DNA of 64,000 bases from Balamuthia mandrillaris (lineage: Eukaryota; Discosea; Longamoebia; Balamuthiidae): assembly GCA_031835245.1 (NCBI GenBank), contig JAVKOQ010000010.1:1-64000 (forward strand), given 5' to 3'. This document shows, in pieces, positions 50,330 to 60,806 of this stretch. The notes beneath the pieces were generated by a model. The model ran no database searches. It was not told the DNA's origin and worked only from the letters and a program-made list of their open reading frames with translations. Each line of letters begins with the position of its first letter. The first letter of the stretch is position 1. A program made the position numbers and the translations under genes.

Positions 50330-51715
50330 GACAAACCGAAGAACGTAAAGAAAGCGCGGCCAAAGGCCTTGTGGGCCGGGCGTGTTGCCCTGCACTTGTG
50401 ACTTGAGCGTCTCGAAGGGCCAAATGACCCACCACGATAACGTGGCACACACCCCTCCCTTGATGAATGGGCCTATCAACGGCGTGTTGATCACGTCCGG
50501 AATGTGCCTAACCGCTGAATCCACCTGTTGATACCGCTTTAATTACCAAAAAAAAAAAAAGGCAAAAATGGGAGAGAGCAGAGAGCAGAGAGGAGAGAGC
50601 AGAGAGAAGAGAGAAGAGAGAAGAGAGAAGAGAGAAGAGAGAAGAGAGAAGAGAGAAGAGAGAAGAGAGAAGAGAGAAGAGAGAAGAGAGATGCAGAAGA
50701 TAATACCAGAATAAAGAAAGTGGTCATCAATCCAACAGTACGCAGCCAACTAACACCAAAGCCTTTGAACAGCTCCGTTACTTTCCAGGGTTCACCTACC
50801 TGCCGCCGCACCTATACTCGGAGTGAGTCGCTTGTAGTCCGTATGAAGAGAAAGAGAGAGCATCTGAAAGACCTTGATAAGCTCTAAAGGAGTCTCAATG
50901 ACGCTTCGTGCAGAGGAAGCAATAATCCCGGCCATTATCACTCTCATCTCCAGTCCTCCGCTAAACGGTATCTCCTATTTATGCAGTGTCACGTTAATAA
51001 CAAGAACACAATGACAGAGAGCGAGAGAGGAAGAAACGACAAGAAAGAAAGAAACGAAAAGAAAGTAAAAAAGAAAGAAAGAAAAGAAGCTATAAAGTAG
51101 AAAAACCTTTTGAGCGAGACGAGAGTCCTTCATAAGGGTCCAAACCGAATTGTAGACTCCGAACTGTACGCTCCGGTAGATGCCGCTCCCTATCAAGGGA
51201 GGCAGAAGGCCTCTGTACAACGCCAAGAAGCCTTCCTTCTGGATGACCGTCGCAAACGTTTTAAACATTCCGCCCGCCGCATAGGACCGCTACATAGATA
51301 TAAATGAGTAGAAACGATAACTAGAATCAGCAGCAGAAGCGGAAGAAGGACAAGACGAAGAAGAAGAAGAAGAAGAAGAAGAAGAAGAAGAAAAAGAAGA
51401 AGATGAACAAGAAAAAGAACAAGAATGAAGAACCTGAGCCTGCATTTTAGTCTTTACGGTGTCAAAGGGTTGGCCGATGAGCGGGCTGGTCACTCCGTAC
51501 AGAACGCCGCAGCCCATGCCAAAGACCAGCTCTCGCACGGTGCCGCCGCCCAGCATCAACGCTCCTTTGGGCGGTGCCCCATCCGACGTCTTGCTCGTCG
51601 TTGTCGCCGTCCCCGCCGTCGTCAACCGCGGATGATCGTCGCCTCCATTGCCGTTCGGATTTGTGCCCATACCTTCCTTATTTTGTGGTATGATTCGAGC
51701 CGAGAAAAGCAACAA
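50048..51715 (-). CDS. Mitochondrial carrier (SLC25-type)
   Basis: Exons 51715-51434, 51289-51107, 50974-50873, 50811-50707, 50524-50337 and 50207-50048 give 339 codons in frame. The three carrier repeats are present, each with a Pro-x-Asp/Glu-x-x-Lys signature: PLIGQPFDTVKTKMQ, VIETPLELIKV and WWVIWPFETLKSQVQ. Repeat ends show the usual pattern, such as GFLALYRGLLPPLIGSGIYR and GVAGLFRGIVPGSSRSLIAN. About 50 Gly/Thr/Asn-rich residues precede the first helix, and a second Met (about 51669) is a possible start. The substrate cannot be assigned from motifs. Introns carry (GA)n, the AGAGAAG heptamer array and (GAAA)n. Confidence 0.9.
50577..50690. repeat. (AGAGAAG)n heptamer array in carrier intron
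   Basis: About fourteen copies of the same GAGAGAA unit as at 20283-20363, preceded by a few GAGAGCA variants. It lies in the intron between carrier exons 50811-50707 and 50524-50337, pyrimidine-only on the sense strand. Confidence 0.9.
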
Positions 51716-52280
51716 CGCCCTGTTGATGCGATCTCTTTTTCTTTCGTTTCTTTAGATAAATTCTTCAAATTCTCTAAATTCTTAAAATTCCTTGAATATC
51801 TCCTGTGGACAGTACTGCAGTTATTGTGCACTTGTTGCCAATCTATTCTGCAGAAGCTGGCGAATGCTGCTCCAACATTAAAGCACAAATGGTACAGTTT
51901 TTGATCACAAATGCTGCACCATTGCTTCGCTTTTTATTTTTTCCTTTTCGAAGAAAGAGTAACAAAAAAATGAGAAAGAAAGCAGAAAAGAGACCCAAAC
52001 CAAACTACACGCGCGCACACACATAACGGGCAAAGCTTGAAGAAGAAGCGTAGCGAGTTGGCAGTGGGTGATAACTTGATTCATTAAAAAAAAGAAGGTG
52101 CAAGCAACTTACTCCCCTCTTCATAACTTTTGTGTTGCCCCCTCTTTTTTTCGTGGATTGGCGGCCTTCACTACTTGATTTTGTTCTCTCTCTCTCTCCC
52201 TCCCTCTCTCTCTCTCCCTCTCTCTCTCGCGCTGATTCTTATTCGTTTTTTTCAAAAGAAAACAACCAAAAAGAAAGAGC
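51716..52280. other. Divergent carrier/LRR intergenic region
   Basis: A/T-rich sequence with TTCTTAAATTC-like short repeats near 51760-51795 and a (CT)n tract at 52180-52230 shortly upstream of the LRR start. It contains both promoters; no coding sequence is supported. Confidence 0.5.
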
Positions 52281-52850
52281 ATGACGGAGCAAGACGAAAC
52301 CAATAACGCTCCCGCGGCTTTGGTCGATCAATGCTTGGGCTACCTGGGTCGCAATTTCTCACGGGCCTCCCTGGAAGGCTTCCCCGATGTGCCCATCACG
52401 CTCAAGCAACGCCTCCTGCGGCTGGTCTGCCGCGAGAACAGCCTCACCCCGGCCAACCTCTGCCTCTTCCTCGACACGGAGTTGCAACAGATGAACCTCA
52501 CCAATGCGAGAAGCCTCGTGGACACCTCCTTTCAGCTCATCCTGCGCTACTGCACCAAGCTGACCTCGCTGACAGTGCACAACTGCATCATCTTTGATGA
52601 CGCCCTCCTCAGCGCCTTTGCCAGGACCTGTCCTTTCCTCAGGGAGCTCAGCCTGGATGGGTGCTCCAAAGTCACGGACGAGGGCGTGAGAACGATTGTG
52701 AGCAGCTATACCTCGTTGCGGCGGCTTAGCTTGAATGGATGCTTCCTCCTGACGGACCACTCCTTGGCCGACGTGGCCAAGTATTGCGTCTCCTTGAACT
52801 CGCTTTGCCTTAACCATTGCCAGTATCTGACTAGTATGACTCTTCTCGCG

Positions 52851-52889
<39 letters not shown>

Positions 52890-54226
52890 TCCAGCTGATG
52901 ATTCACTATCACTGAAGATAATGTGTTGAACAACTCAGTGAATTCCTCGTTTCTGATTCTCTCTCGCTCTCTCTCCCTCTCTTCCTCTTGCGCTCGGTAT
53001 CTTATTTTTCCTCACCTTTTCCATCTACACTACAAAAAAGATCAAGGCATCCAATTTCTTAGCCGCACACCAAGTCGCGATGCCATCCCGCTGGAGGAGC
53101 TACGTTTGGACTATTGCATGGAGATTGGAGATCTCGCATTCAAGCAGCTGGCCCCTTGCTCTCACCGCTTGCGTGTCTTATCTCTGGCGGGTAATCCGAA
53201 CCTTACCGATCTGACCCTTCAGTACTTGGCTGCCTATTGCACCAACCTACAGAGCCTCAACCTCCAAGAATGTAACTCCATCACAGATTTCGCTGTTCAA
53301 GGTATTCATTGTTTTGTTGTTGTTATTTTTGTGCTATTAGTCTAATATCTTTACAACAAGCTATTGCCAAAGGCTTAAAGAACCTGGAGGAGCTAGAGTT
53401 AGGAGGGTGCTCAAAGATAACAGATGCAGCGATACAAGACCTCGCTCTGTGTTGTCAATCGCTCACGCGGTTAGGCTTGCGGCGGTGCTCCTTCATCACC
53501 AGCGCTTCTCTTGCCGCCCTATCAATGGGCGTACTGGAAATTACCGATATCAATCTAGCCCACTGTGATATTGATGATGAAGGTTTGGGCGCTTTTGCCA
53601 ACCATTGCACTGGCTTACAAAAAGTAGACATCTCGTTTTGTAAACGATTAACGTACGCTCTTTTGTTTGTTGTCTTCTTTTTCTGTTTCTTGCACTCAAA
53701 CTCACTTTTCTCTCTCTCTACTTTCATTTGAAGCATCGAGAGCCTCAAAAAACTAGTAGCCAGTTGCCCATCGTTGCACCATTTGGCGATGTGGGGGTTC
53801 AACTTTCCAGAAGAGTTGGTGCAAGCCCATCTCCAACGCCCTCGCTTACGACTGGCTCGCACACCCACTCACGTGGAACTTGGCAAGTTTGGCATTACTG
53901 CTGCTGCTCTTGCTGCTTCTTCTCATCTTTTCAACAACAACCATTATGTTCTAGATTCTGTTTCTCCGTCTCCATCATCCTCAGCACTTTCATCATCAGT
54001 ACCTTCTGCTGCTTCTTCCTCCGCTTTTGCTGCTTCTTATCCTCCTCCTCCTTATTCTTATTCTGCTTCTGCTCCCTCTTCGTCTCCTACTGTTTTGGCT
54101 CCATCTATAGAGCCTTCTCACCCTCCTATGAACGGTTTTCGACGAATAACTCAACAACAAGAAGAACTTGAGGAGGAAGAGGACGAGGAAGAGGAGGAAG
54201 ACGAAGATGGCATCATCATCCTCTGA
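52281..54226 (+). CDS. Leucine-rich-repeat protein (AMN1/FBXL-type LRR)
   Basis: Exons 52281-52833, 53041-53301, 53361-53652 and 53734-54226 give 532 codons in frame. About a dozen Cys-containing LRRs follow the pattern L-x-x-L-x-L-x-x-C-x-x-I/V-T-D, for example LRELSLDGCSKVTDEGVR, LRRLSLNGCFLLTDHSLA, LQSLNLQECNSITDFAVQ and LEELELGGCSKITDAAIQ. This LRR subtype is typical of FBXL F-box proteins and of AMN1, a mitotic-exit regulator. I do not see a clear F-box in the first 100 residues. The C terminus is Ser/Ala/Pro-rich and ends in a Glu/Asp run. A substrate-recognition or scaffold role is inferred. The first intron contains a (CT)n tract. Confidence 0.85.
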
Positions 54227-54329
54227 CATTATTTCTCCTTTTTCTTGTTCTTTTCTTTTATTTTTTTTCTCTCTTTGAAATCTGCTTCTTCCATCTTCAC
54301 TACCACCATCTTCGTTATCCTTTTCATCA

Positions 54330-55500
54330 TCAGCCGTTAAACTGTTCCAATATTTGGAGGTAAGCGCTGACGAAGAAGAAAAGGGCGCCGACCGTCAACA
54401 CAATGTTCGCAGGATATCCTGTTATCGGCGAGGCACTGAGCGCGAAACGAAAGGCACTGCCAGCCACGAACAGGATGGCCCCTATGATGCGCATCACAAG
54501 CATCCACCAGACCAAGCTTCTGGGCTTCCACGCCACAAAACGATGCATCGACTCCATGAAGAAGATGTAATTGCCCAGTATGAAACCCGCCGACCCTATT
54601 TCGTAAACAACAGTAACACCAAGGCCACAACGATATTCAATGGCAACGAAAGATGGAATAAGCAACCAGCAGCCGCCATAAAGAGGAGAACACAACAAAT
54701 AACACCGTACCTACAGTAGCAGGACCAGAAACAAGCAGGTGTTCTTGCAACGAATTGTCCTTGAACTGAAAGAGCAAGCCAAAGCCACTCACCAATATGC
54801 TCACGATGGACAGCAACAAGATGGTGGTGCCCCAAAAATCCAGACGAGCCAACAACCTCCACGTTCGATGTAACGGCGCTCTCCTCCAACTCACCTCGGC
54901 GAGAGCTCTCTCCCTCATTCTCTGCCGCCTGTTCTGCTCTCGATCGGTCTGTTCTTCTCCACCTCTTGCTATGGCTGCCGTCGTGCCTTCCGCTCTTCTT
55001 CTCTTATCCGCTCTCCTGGCTTCTCTTCCTTCTTCTCCAGCCTTCTCTTCATCAAGGCCAACTTCTTGAACGACATTGAGACCGGCTTCTCTTCTTCTTC
55101 TCTCATCGGGATTTCCCAAGCCCACCACTTTGCCAACCTCTTCATCATAGCCATCACGAAGATCACGCTTGACCGCAGCGGGGTTGAACATTTGCTCATC
55201 CAAAACAGGGGAGACCCTTACCACCTCGATCCATTCCAAAAGGATGCTGAGAAGAAACCCCCAGAAGGAGGCGAGGAGCGGAACCGAACTGAGGTACAGG
55301 CGGCGATCCTTGTGCTCGGCGGTGATAGGCGGGATGGAGCCCATGAGAGGGCCAAAGACGAGAGGGATACAAGCCAGGAAGAACGTGAGCGCCACCCACC
55401 AGGACAGACTGTCAAGCTTCCATCCCCAGTACTTTACTTTACGTGTGTATTTTTTTTTGTGGAGTGTAAGAAAAAAAAAATAGAAAGAAAGAAAGAAAGC

Positions 55501-55547
<47 letters not shown>

Positions 55548-56012
55548 CAAGAAAAGGCGAAGCACTTGAGAGAGGACAGGAGAGGGGATATGAGAGAAGC
55601 ACAGAAGAGATGAGCCAAGACATGAGATTAGATGAGAGAGAGGAGAGGAGACAGGATCTGAGATAAGACGTGCGAATGGTTAAGAGAGAGGAGAGGAGAT
55701 AGAAGAGGGATCGTCGACACAAAATCCTGCAGCCCAAAACCAACCTTTTCGTTGCATTTTAAGGGGTCTGCCCTTTCGGAACCTTCTGGACGACCATTCG
55801 ACAGGTGGTTCGCCGGGTGAAGGCTCCTGCGCTTGCTCCAACCGAAACTTGGTGGTGAAACCTAAAACGCCCTCTCGGTTGCTGCCTTGCCATCCCTCCG
55901 GCAGGTAGACGTGACGGAATCGCGACAAGTTTGTAGGTCCGAACGGGTCTGGTTGTTCGGAGCAATCGTGATGGCATTGCTTGAAGAAAGTGCAGTTGTG
56001 ATCTGGCTGCAT
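54330..56012 (-). CDS. Multi-pass membrane protein of unknown function
   Basis: The well-supported part covers about 55443-54330. It has hydrophobic helices WVALTFFLACIPLVFGPLMG, LSSVPLLASFWGFLLSILLE, WGTTILLLSIVSILVSGFGL, AGFILGNYIFFMES, WWMLVMRIIGAILFVAGSAF and NIVLTVGALFFFVSAYLQIL, so about six membrane spans. A charged Arg/Glu-rich cytoplasmic loop lies between spans two and three. Exon junction VSGPATVG/SAGFILGN joins in frame across the intron at about 54712-54600. A possible first exon (56012 to about 55735, starting MQPDHNCTFFKQCHHDC) would add a Cys-rich soluble segment. Its splice into the rest, across an intron with (GAAA)n at 55483-55555, is unproven. No family is recognised. Confidence 0.55.
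55483..55557. repeat. (GAAA)n microsatellite
   Basis: About 75 bp of GAAA units with two GCAA interruptions, in a probable intron of the membrane-protein gene. The sense strand is TTTC. Confidence 0.9.
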
Positions 56013-56774
56013 CGAAGGCCTGAGATAAGTTTCCTTGCTACTGTTTTTTCAGTATCGAACCTCCGCACTGATCTGTACCTCCTTTTTATGTGTGAGGAAA
56101 CGCGACGCCCAGCTGGTCCTATTTCCTTATAAAACATGTGGAAGGGCGGTGCCCACAAGCTTGAAATTCAGTGTCAACTGCAGACCGTTTCGTCTCAAAA
56201 AAATGTATAGCCCCATTCCTTCTCCACTTTCTCCGCTGTAATGATCCGAAATTTCGAATTCCACATTTTATCCTTTTTTCGCATGTTTTTGCCGACAAAA
56301 ATATCCTTTTACGGAAAAACATCACCTTCTAAGGAAAAACCAGTATTATGCTGTTGCGGTTATTTCTGTAACCAACGCATTGCGGACTCCTTGTTGGTAT
56401 GGTTCCGTTACTTTTTTTGTTAACCAAGGTGAGACGTTGTATGCCCACATCGTGCCACCCATGGGTGGAGCAAGACGATGAAGAGGGGGGGGGGGGGGGG
56501 GGGAGAGAGAGAAAAGGAGGATCAAGCTGGAGAAGCAGGCCTCATTGGAGTCGGCGGAGCTTTCCCGAGTTGTGGATGGCTTGTTATCCATGTTGGATTT
56601 GTGTCGATGCACAGTTGCATACTTTTCTTGTTAACAGGCACAATAATGGCCATAATATTTTCTAAAATGAACCTCGAAATGAATGATGATCTATGGTCGG
56701 TAGTTTGCCTGTTTGTTGCTTGTCTCCCCTTTCAAATTCTCTCCAGCTTTCTCTCTCATACACACACAGCCCCC

Positions 56775-56807
<33 letters not shown>

Positions 56808-56937
56808 GTTTCTCTCCTCGCCTATATCTCGTTAAGAGTTCTAGGAGCCAACAGAGGGATGTATCGTGTTGTTGGTTAACACTGATTTGTTAAATTAATA
56901 TGTTAAACGGAGCAAGGACGGAGGAGTGAACAGCGAC
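56013..56937. other. Divergent intergenic region with G run and (CT)n
   Basis: It includes a homopolymer of about 18 G at 56485-56502 followed by (GA)n, and a (CT)n tract at 56775-56815 near the Sel1 start. Several short open frames exist (for example 56346-56612 on the minus strand) but none shows a domain or consistent splice sites. It presumably contains promoters for both neighbours. Confidence 0.4.
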
Positions 56938-59082
56938 ATGGAACAACATGCACAAGGTCTAAGAGCCAGCGGAAGGGCACGAGCGGAGGCCTTCTTGGAG
57001 ACAGACCTCAATTTTGCACAGCTTGTGGAGCTGGCAGAGAGAGGAGAGGCCCAGGCCCAATACCTTTTAGCTCGTTGCTACGCCAAAGGTTTAGGCGGTG
57101 CGGAGGAGAGCGAGAAAGAGGCCTTGCTGTGGTACACCACAGCAGCTCAACAGGAACACCCTATGGCTCAGTACAAGCTTGGAAGGTGCTTGTTTCTTGG
57201 GCGAGGGGTGGAGAAGAATCGCAGCGAAGCACTGCAATGGTACCTCAAAGCAAGTCACCACCGACACTGCAAAGCACAGTATAGAGTGGCAATGGCCTAT
57301 GCTTTAGGGTATGGTGTGGCGCCAGACAAGCAAGAAGCGGTTCGCTGGCACAGAACAGCAGCCGAGGGAGGCTGTCCATATGCTCAAAACAGCCTGGCTG
57401 TGTGCCTTTCCCGAGGAGACGGAGTGGAGAAGGATGATAAAGAGGCATTCAAGTGGTTCCAAGCCGCTGCCAAGCAAGGTCATGCACGCGCTCAGTACAA
57501 CCTGGCGTTGTGCTATCAGCAAGGGGATGGAGTGGAGGTGCAATGGAAGGAGGCGGTAAGCTGGCACCGAGCAGCCATGGCGCAAGGACACGTCAAGGCC
57601 AAGTTCGAGCTTGCCAAACGCTTGTTCAAGGGCAAAGGGACAAAGGGCGACCCAGAGCAAGCGTTGCAGTACCTGCAAGAACTGTCCGAAACGGGCTTCG
57701 TCCCTGCCATGTACACGCTGGCCCGCCTCGTGGAACAGGTTGGGTGGCAAACCAAGGACGATGATGTTCTCAAGATCGCTGCTAGGTGGCACTGCATGTC
57801 TTTGAGGGAGCATTACCCCGTGGCCAAAGCACGCCTTCCATTGCCCACCAACACCCGTTTGTCATCCCTTGGATGGAAAGCTATTTTTTGGTACCTCAAG
57901 GCCACGAAAGCGGGAGACGCCTCCGCGCAGTTCAACCTGGCCTTGGCCTTCTCCAGAGGAGAAAGCTACTTCGCGACGGCCAACCATGAAGAGGCAGGAA
58001 AGTGGTTTCTGGCAGCCGCCAAACAGCACCATGCACGCGCCCAGTACTTCATGGGACGGCGACTGGCAGCAGAGGGGAAGGAAGAGGAAGCCATGGAATG
58101 GTTCCTTGCTTCCGCCCGACAACATCTTCCCCAAGCTCAATTTCAAGTGGGCCTCCATCTTTGTGGGGCCACGAACAACAATGAAGAGCAGCAAGGGGTG
58201 GAGTACTGCAACCAAGCCGCCAAAGCTAGGAATCCTCCTGCGTTGCTGTGGATGGCCAAACACTGGAGAGCAAAAGGCCAGTTTGTGAAGGCTCGCAAAT
58301 GCCTTGACCGCCTGCGCGACGCAACTCATATCGGCCCAGAAGTGAGGTATGACGGAGAAACTGTGTTGCGAGAGATGAACAGGAACAAGGAAGGCATGCC
58401 AGTGAGGTCATTGTTGGAGGCCTCAAAGATGGCCGTGGCAAGGCAGGTAATGCAGACGTGGGAGAGGTATACGGCGAAGATGAAGGGAGGCATGCCAACG
58501 GAACTGTGGCAAGGATTGGAACCATTTCTTCCGGTATTGGTGATGCAGCAGAACGAAGAAAACGAAAGAATGGAGGAAGAAGAGGAAGGGTATTGGCATT
58601 CACAGGAAAACTTGTTTGAGGAAGAACAGGAGATAGCAAACGAGAGGATCGAAGAGGATGGAGAAGAGGATGAAGGAGACGATCCATGTTCAGATGACTG
58701 GATTCCGAACTTATTCAAGAAAGAGAAAGTGCTTGCATTTCTCTCAACAGCTCATTTTGGACTCCAGTGCGATGGCTGTGGTGCTTCTCCCATTCAAGTA
58801 CATAGTCCTCTTCTTCCTTCTCTCTCTCTCTCTCTCTCTCTCACATGTATACAACATAGGGGGTCCGATACAAATGTGGTCATTGTCCTGACTTTGGTTT
58901 GCCTCCCTGTTATCTTTTCTCTTCTCACTCCTCGTTTCTCACTTTTCTTCAACCAAAAAGATTTGTGCAGCAAATGTGAGCCTGAAACAAAGCATGATGA
59001 AGGCCATGTCTTCTTGATGATAAAGCGACCTTTGCATGATACACTGGATGGGCCACTTCTCCCCAACTTTTATGGCATGTAA
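56938..59082 (+). CDS. Sel1-repeat protein with C-terminal ZZ zinc finger
   Basis: Exons 56938-58797, 58860-58896 and 58961-59082 give 672 codons in frame. At least ten Sel1-like repeats follow the pattern A-x-x-x-L-G-x-x-x-x-x-G-x-G-V-x-x-D-x-x-x-A-x-x-W-y-x-x-A, for example AQYKLGRCLFLGRGVEKN and AQYNLALCYQQGDGVEVQ. After a Glu-rich segment, the C terminus is a ZZ finger: CDGCG, then after the first short intron VRYKCGHCPDF, then DLCSKCEPETKHDEGH. The finger is split by two introns with a 37-base exon between them. Sel1 repeats mediate protein contacts, and ZZ domains bind zinc and peptide N termini or other ligands. Start: an ATG at 56938 opens the repeat-containing frame; GTG codons upstream are ignored. 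Confidence 0.88.
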   Translation: MEQHAQGLRASGRARAEAFLETDLNFAQLVELAERGEAQAQYLLARCYAKGLGGAEESEKEALLWYTTAAQQEHPMAQYKLGRCLFLGRGVEKNRSEALQWYLKASHHRHCKAQYRVAMAYALGYGVAPDKQEAVRWHRTAAEGGCPYAQNSLAVCLSRGDGVEKDDKEAFKWFQAAAKQGHARAQYNLALCYQQGDGVEVQWKEAVSWHRAAMAQGHVKAKFELAKRLFKGKGTKGDPEQALQYLQELSETGFVPAMYTLARLVEQVGWQTKDDDVLKIAARWHCMSLREHYPVAKARLPLPTNTRLSSLGWKAIFWYLKATKAGDASAQFNLALAFSRGESYFATANHEEAGKWFLAAAKQHHARAQYFMGRRLAAEGKEEEAMEWFLASARQHLPQAQFQVGLHLCGATNNNEEQQGVEYCNQAAKARNPPALLWMAKHWRAKGQFVKARKCLDRLRDATHIGPEVRYDGETVLREMNRNKEGMPVRSLLEASKMAVARQVMQTWERYTAKMKGGMPTELWQGLEPFLPVLVMQQNEENERMEEEEEGYWHSQENLFEEEQEIANERIEEDGEEDEGDDPCSDDWIPNLFKKEKVLAFLSTAHFGLQCDGCGASPIQVHSPLLPSLSLSLSLTCIQHRGSDTNVVIVLTLVCLPVIFSLLTPRFSLFFNQKDLCSKCEPETKHDEGHVFLMIKRPLHDTLDGPLLPNFYGM

Positions 59083-59182
59083 AAGACTTCCTCACAAAAA
59101 GAACTTTTAACTAATGTTTTTTAGTTTGAAAAAAATAAAAATAATAATAATACGAAACAAAAAAATAAAAAAAGTAAAGACC
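59083..59182. other. Convergent 3' spacer
   Basis: About 100 bp of A/T-rich sequence (AATAAAAATAATAATAA near 59133) between the stops of the Sel1-ZZ gene and the RhoGEF gene; plausible polyadenylation signals on the plus strand. Confidence 0.5.
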
Positions 59183-59986
59183 TCACTTGCCTTTCTTCTT
59201 GTTCTTCTTTCCTTTACCTTTGGCCCTGTTCCTGAACGAAGCCTTCTTCCCCAGTTTCCCTTTGCCGTTGTTGTTATTATTGTTATTTCCGTTGGAAGCT
59301 TTGTTGTGGTTCTCGTTGTTTTTGGCAACAACGGTGGGAGAGGAGGAGGAGGAGGAAGAAGGGGAGGAAGGATAAGCGGGAGAAGCGGCTCCGTTGGCAG
59401 CGGGAGCGACGTTGGATCGGCGAAGTTTATCCACAGCGTTGTTGATGGCTTCTATCCAGTTGTTGCGCTGCGTTTCTTTATCGACTAACAGCTGCATTGT
59501 TTTCTTGGTGGCAGAAGAGGAGGAAGAAGAGGATGCAGAAGAAGATGAAGAGGATGATGAAAAGGTGATCTCGAAGCCAAACCTTGGAGGTTGTTTTGCG
59601 TTACCCTTCTTTTCCTTCTCTTTCTCTGTTTATTTAAAAAACTGCGTTAAAGATTGAAACTTGAGAGAAAAGAGAGTGGTGGAAGAGGAAAAAGAAGAAC
59701 GAACCATTCGCACTGTTGTCAGGAAGAGGCATAACAATGGCGTCCTTGATGAATTCGATCTCGCTGACCTCCAAAAATTTGTCCCCTCCACTCTTTCGCT
59801 TCTCTTTGAGGTCTTTGAGATTGAGCTCTCCCGATGTGTCGATGACTAATTCTCCAGCACCGCCTAGTTTTATCACCACCAAAACATCTGTGAAAAGTAT
59901 CAAATACACTTCTGTTGTTTTTGGTGAGTTGTTTGTTTGTTAATAAGAATATTGATGAGTGATAAGAGCAGCAGAGAAGCAGGTTG

Positions 59987-60022
<36 letters not shown>

Positions 60023-60408
60023 CCTTTAGATTTGGAGGCTTTGATTTGTTTCAGAGCACTTCCTTCATGAAGAAGATGTCTGCCAGGATCCAAAATGTTG
60101 AAAGCCTAAAAGACAAATGCTAAGTACGGCTCGAAAAAAGTGATGACAAAGGAGAGAACGAAAGCAAAGTAAGAACCTGCTGCTTCTTGAATCGGAGCTT
60201 ACGGGCCAGTTCTCCCATTCGAGCAGCGTTCTCAGCATCCCTCTTTTGCTTGTTGATGTAATTGGCCGTTGCTTTGATCTTGCTCAATGCTTTCTCAAGG
60301 TCTTGGTGCAGCGGTGTATTTGGAGTGTTTCTGCGCAGCAAGTCCTATTATTATTGTTATTGTTGTTAGCCATGAAAGATGACATGAACGAATTGAGAAC
60401 AGAGGAGT

Positions 60409-60441
<33 letters not shown>

Positions 60442-60769
60442 AACAAACCTTAAGTAACATTTCATAACGGGGTATTCGTTGGATGGGTTGAATAAGGAAA
60501 CTGGCAAGGTCCATTCGCTATAAGAAAGACAAAGCAACCATTGCATATGAATAAGGAGGACCAAAGTTTAGAAAAAAAGAACAGTAATCCGTACTTTCAT
60601 GTCTTTATGTTTTTCGGCCTCTTCAATAAACTCTCTGAAGCGAGGGTTGTTGGCTTTACATGAACGGAGAGTCACCATCGAGTGATTGTAGTTGTTCACG
60701 TATTCAGTGTAAAGCAACAAAAAGTCGGTCTAAACGAAAAAAATGATGTTTAGAAAAAATAATGTCTGT

Positions 60770-60806
<37 letters not shown>

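Noticed and set aside
56485-56502. Run of about 18 G as a possible regulatory quadruplex
   Set aside because: A single homopolymer run is often an assembly or slippage artefact, and nothing else supports a function.
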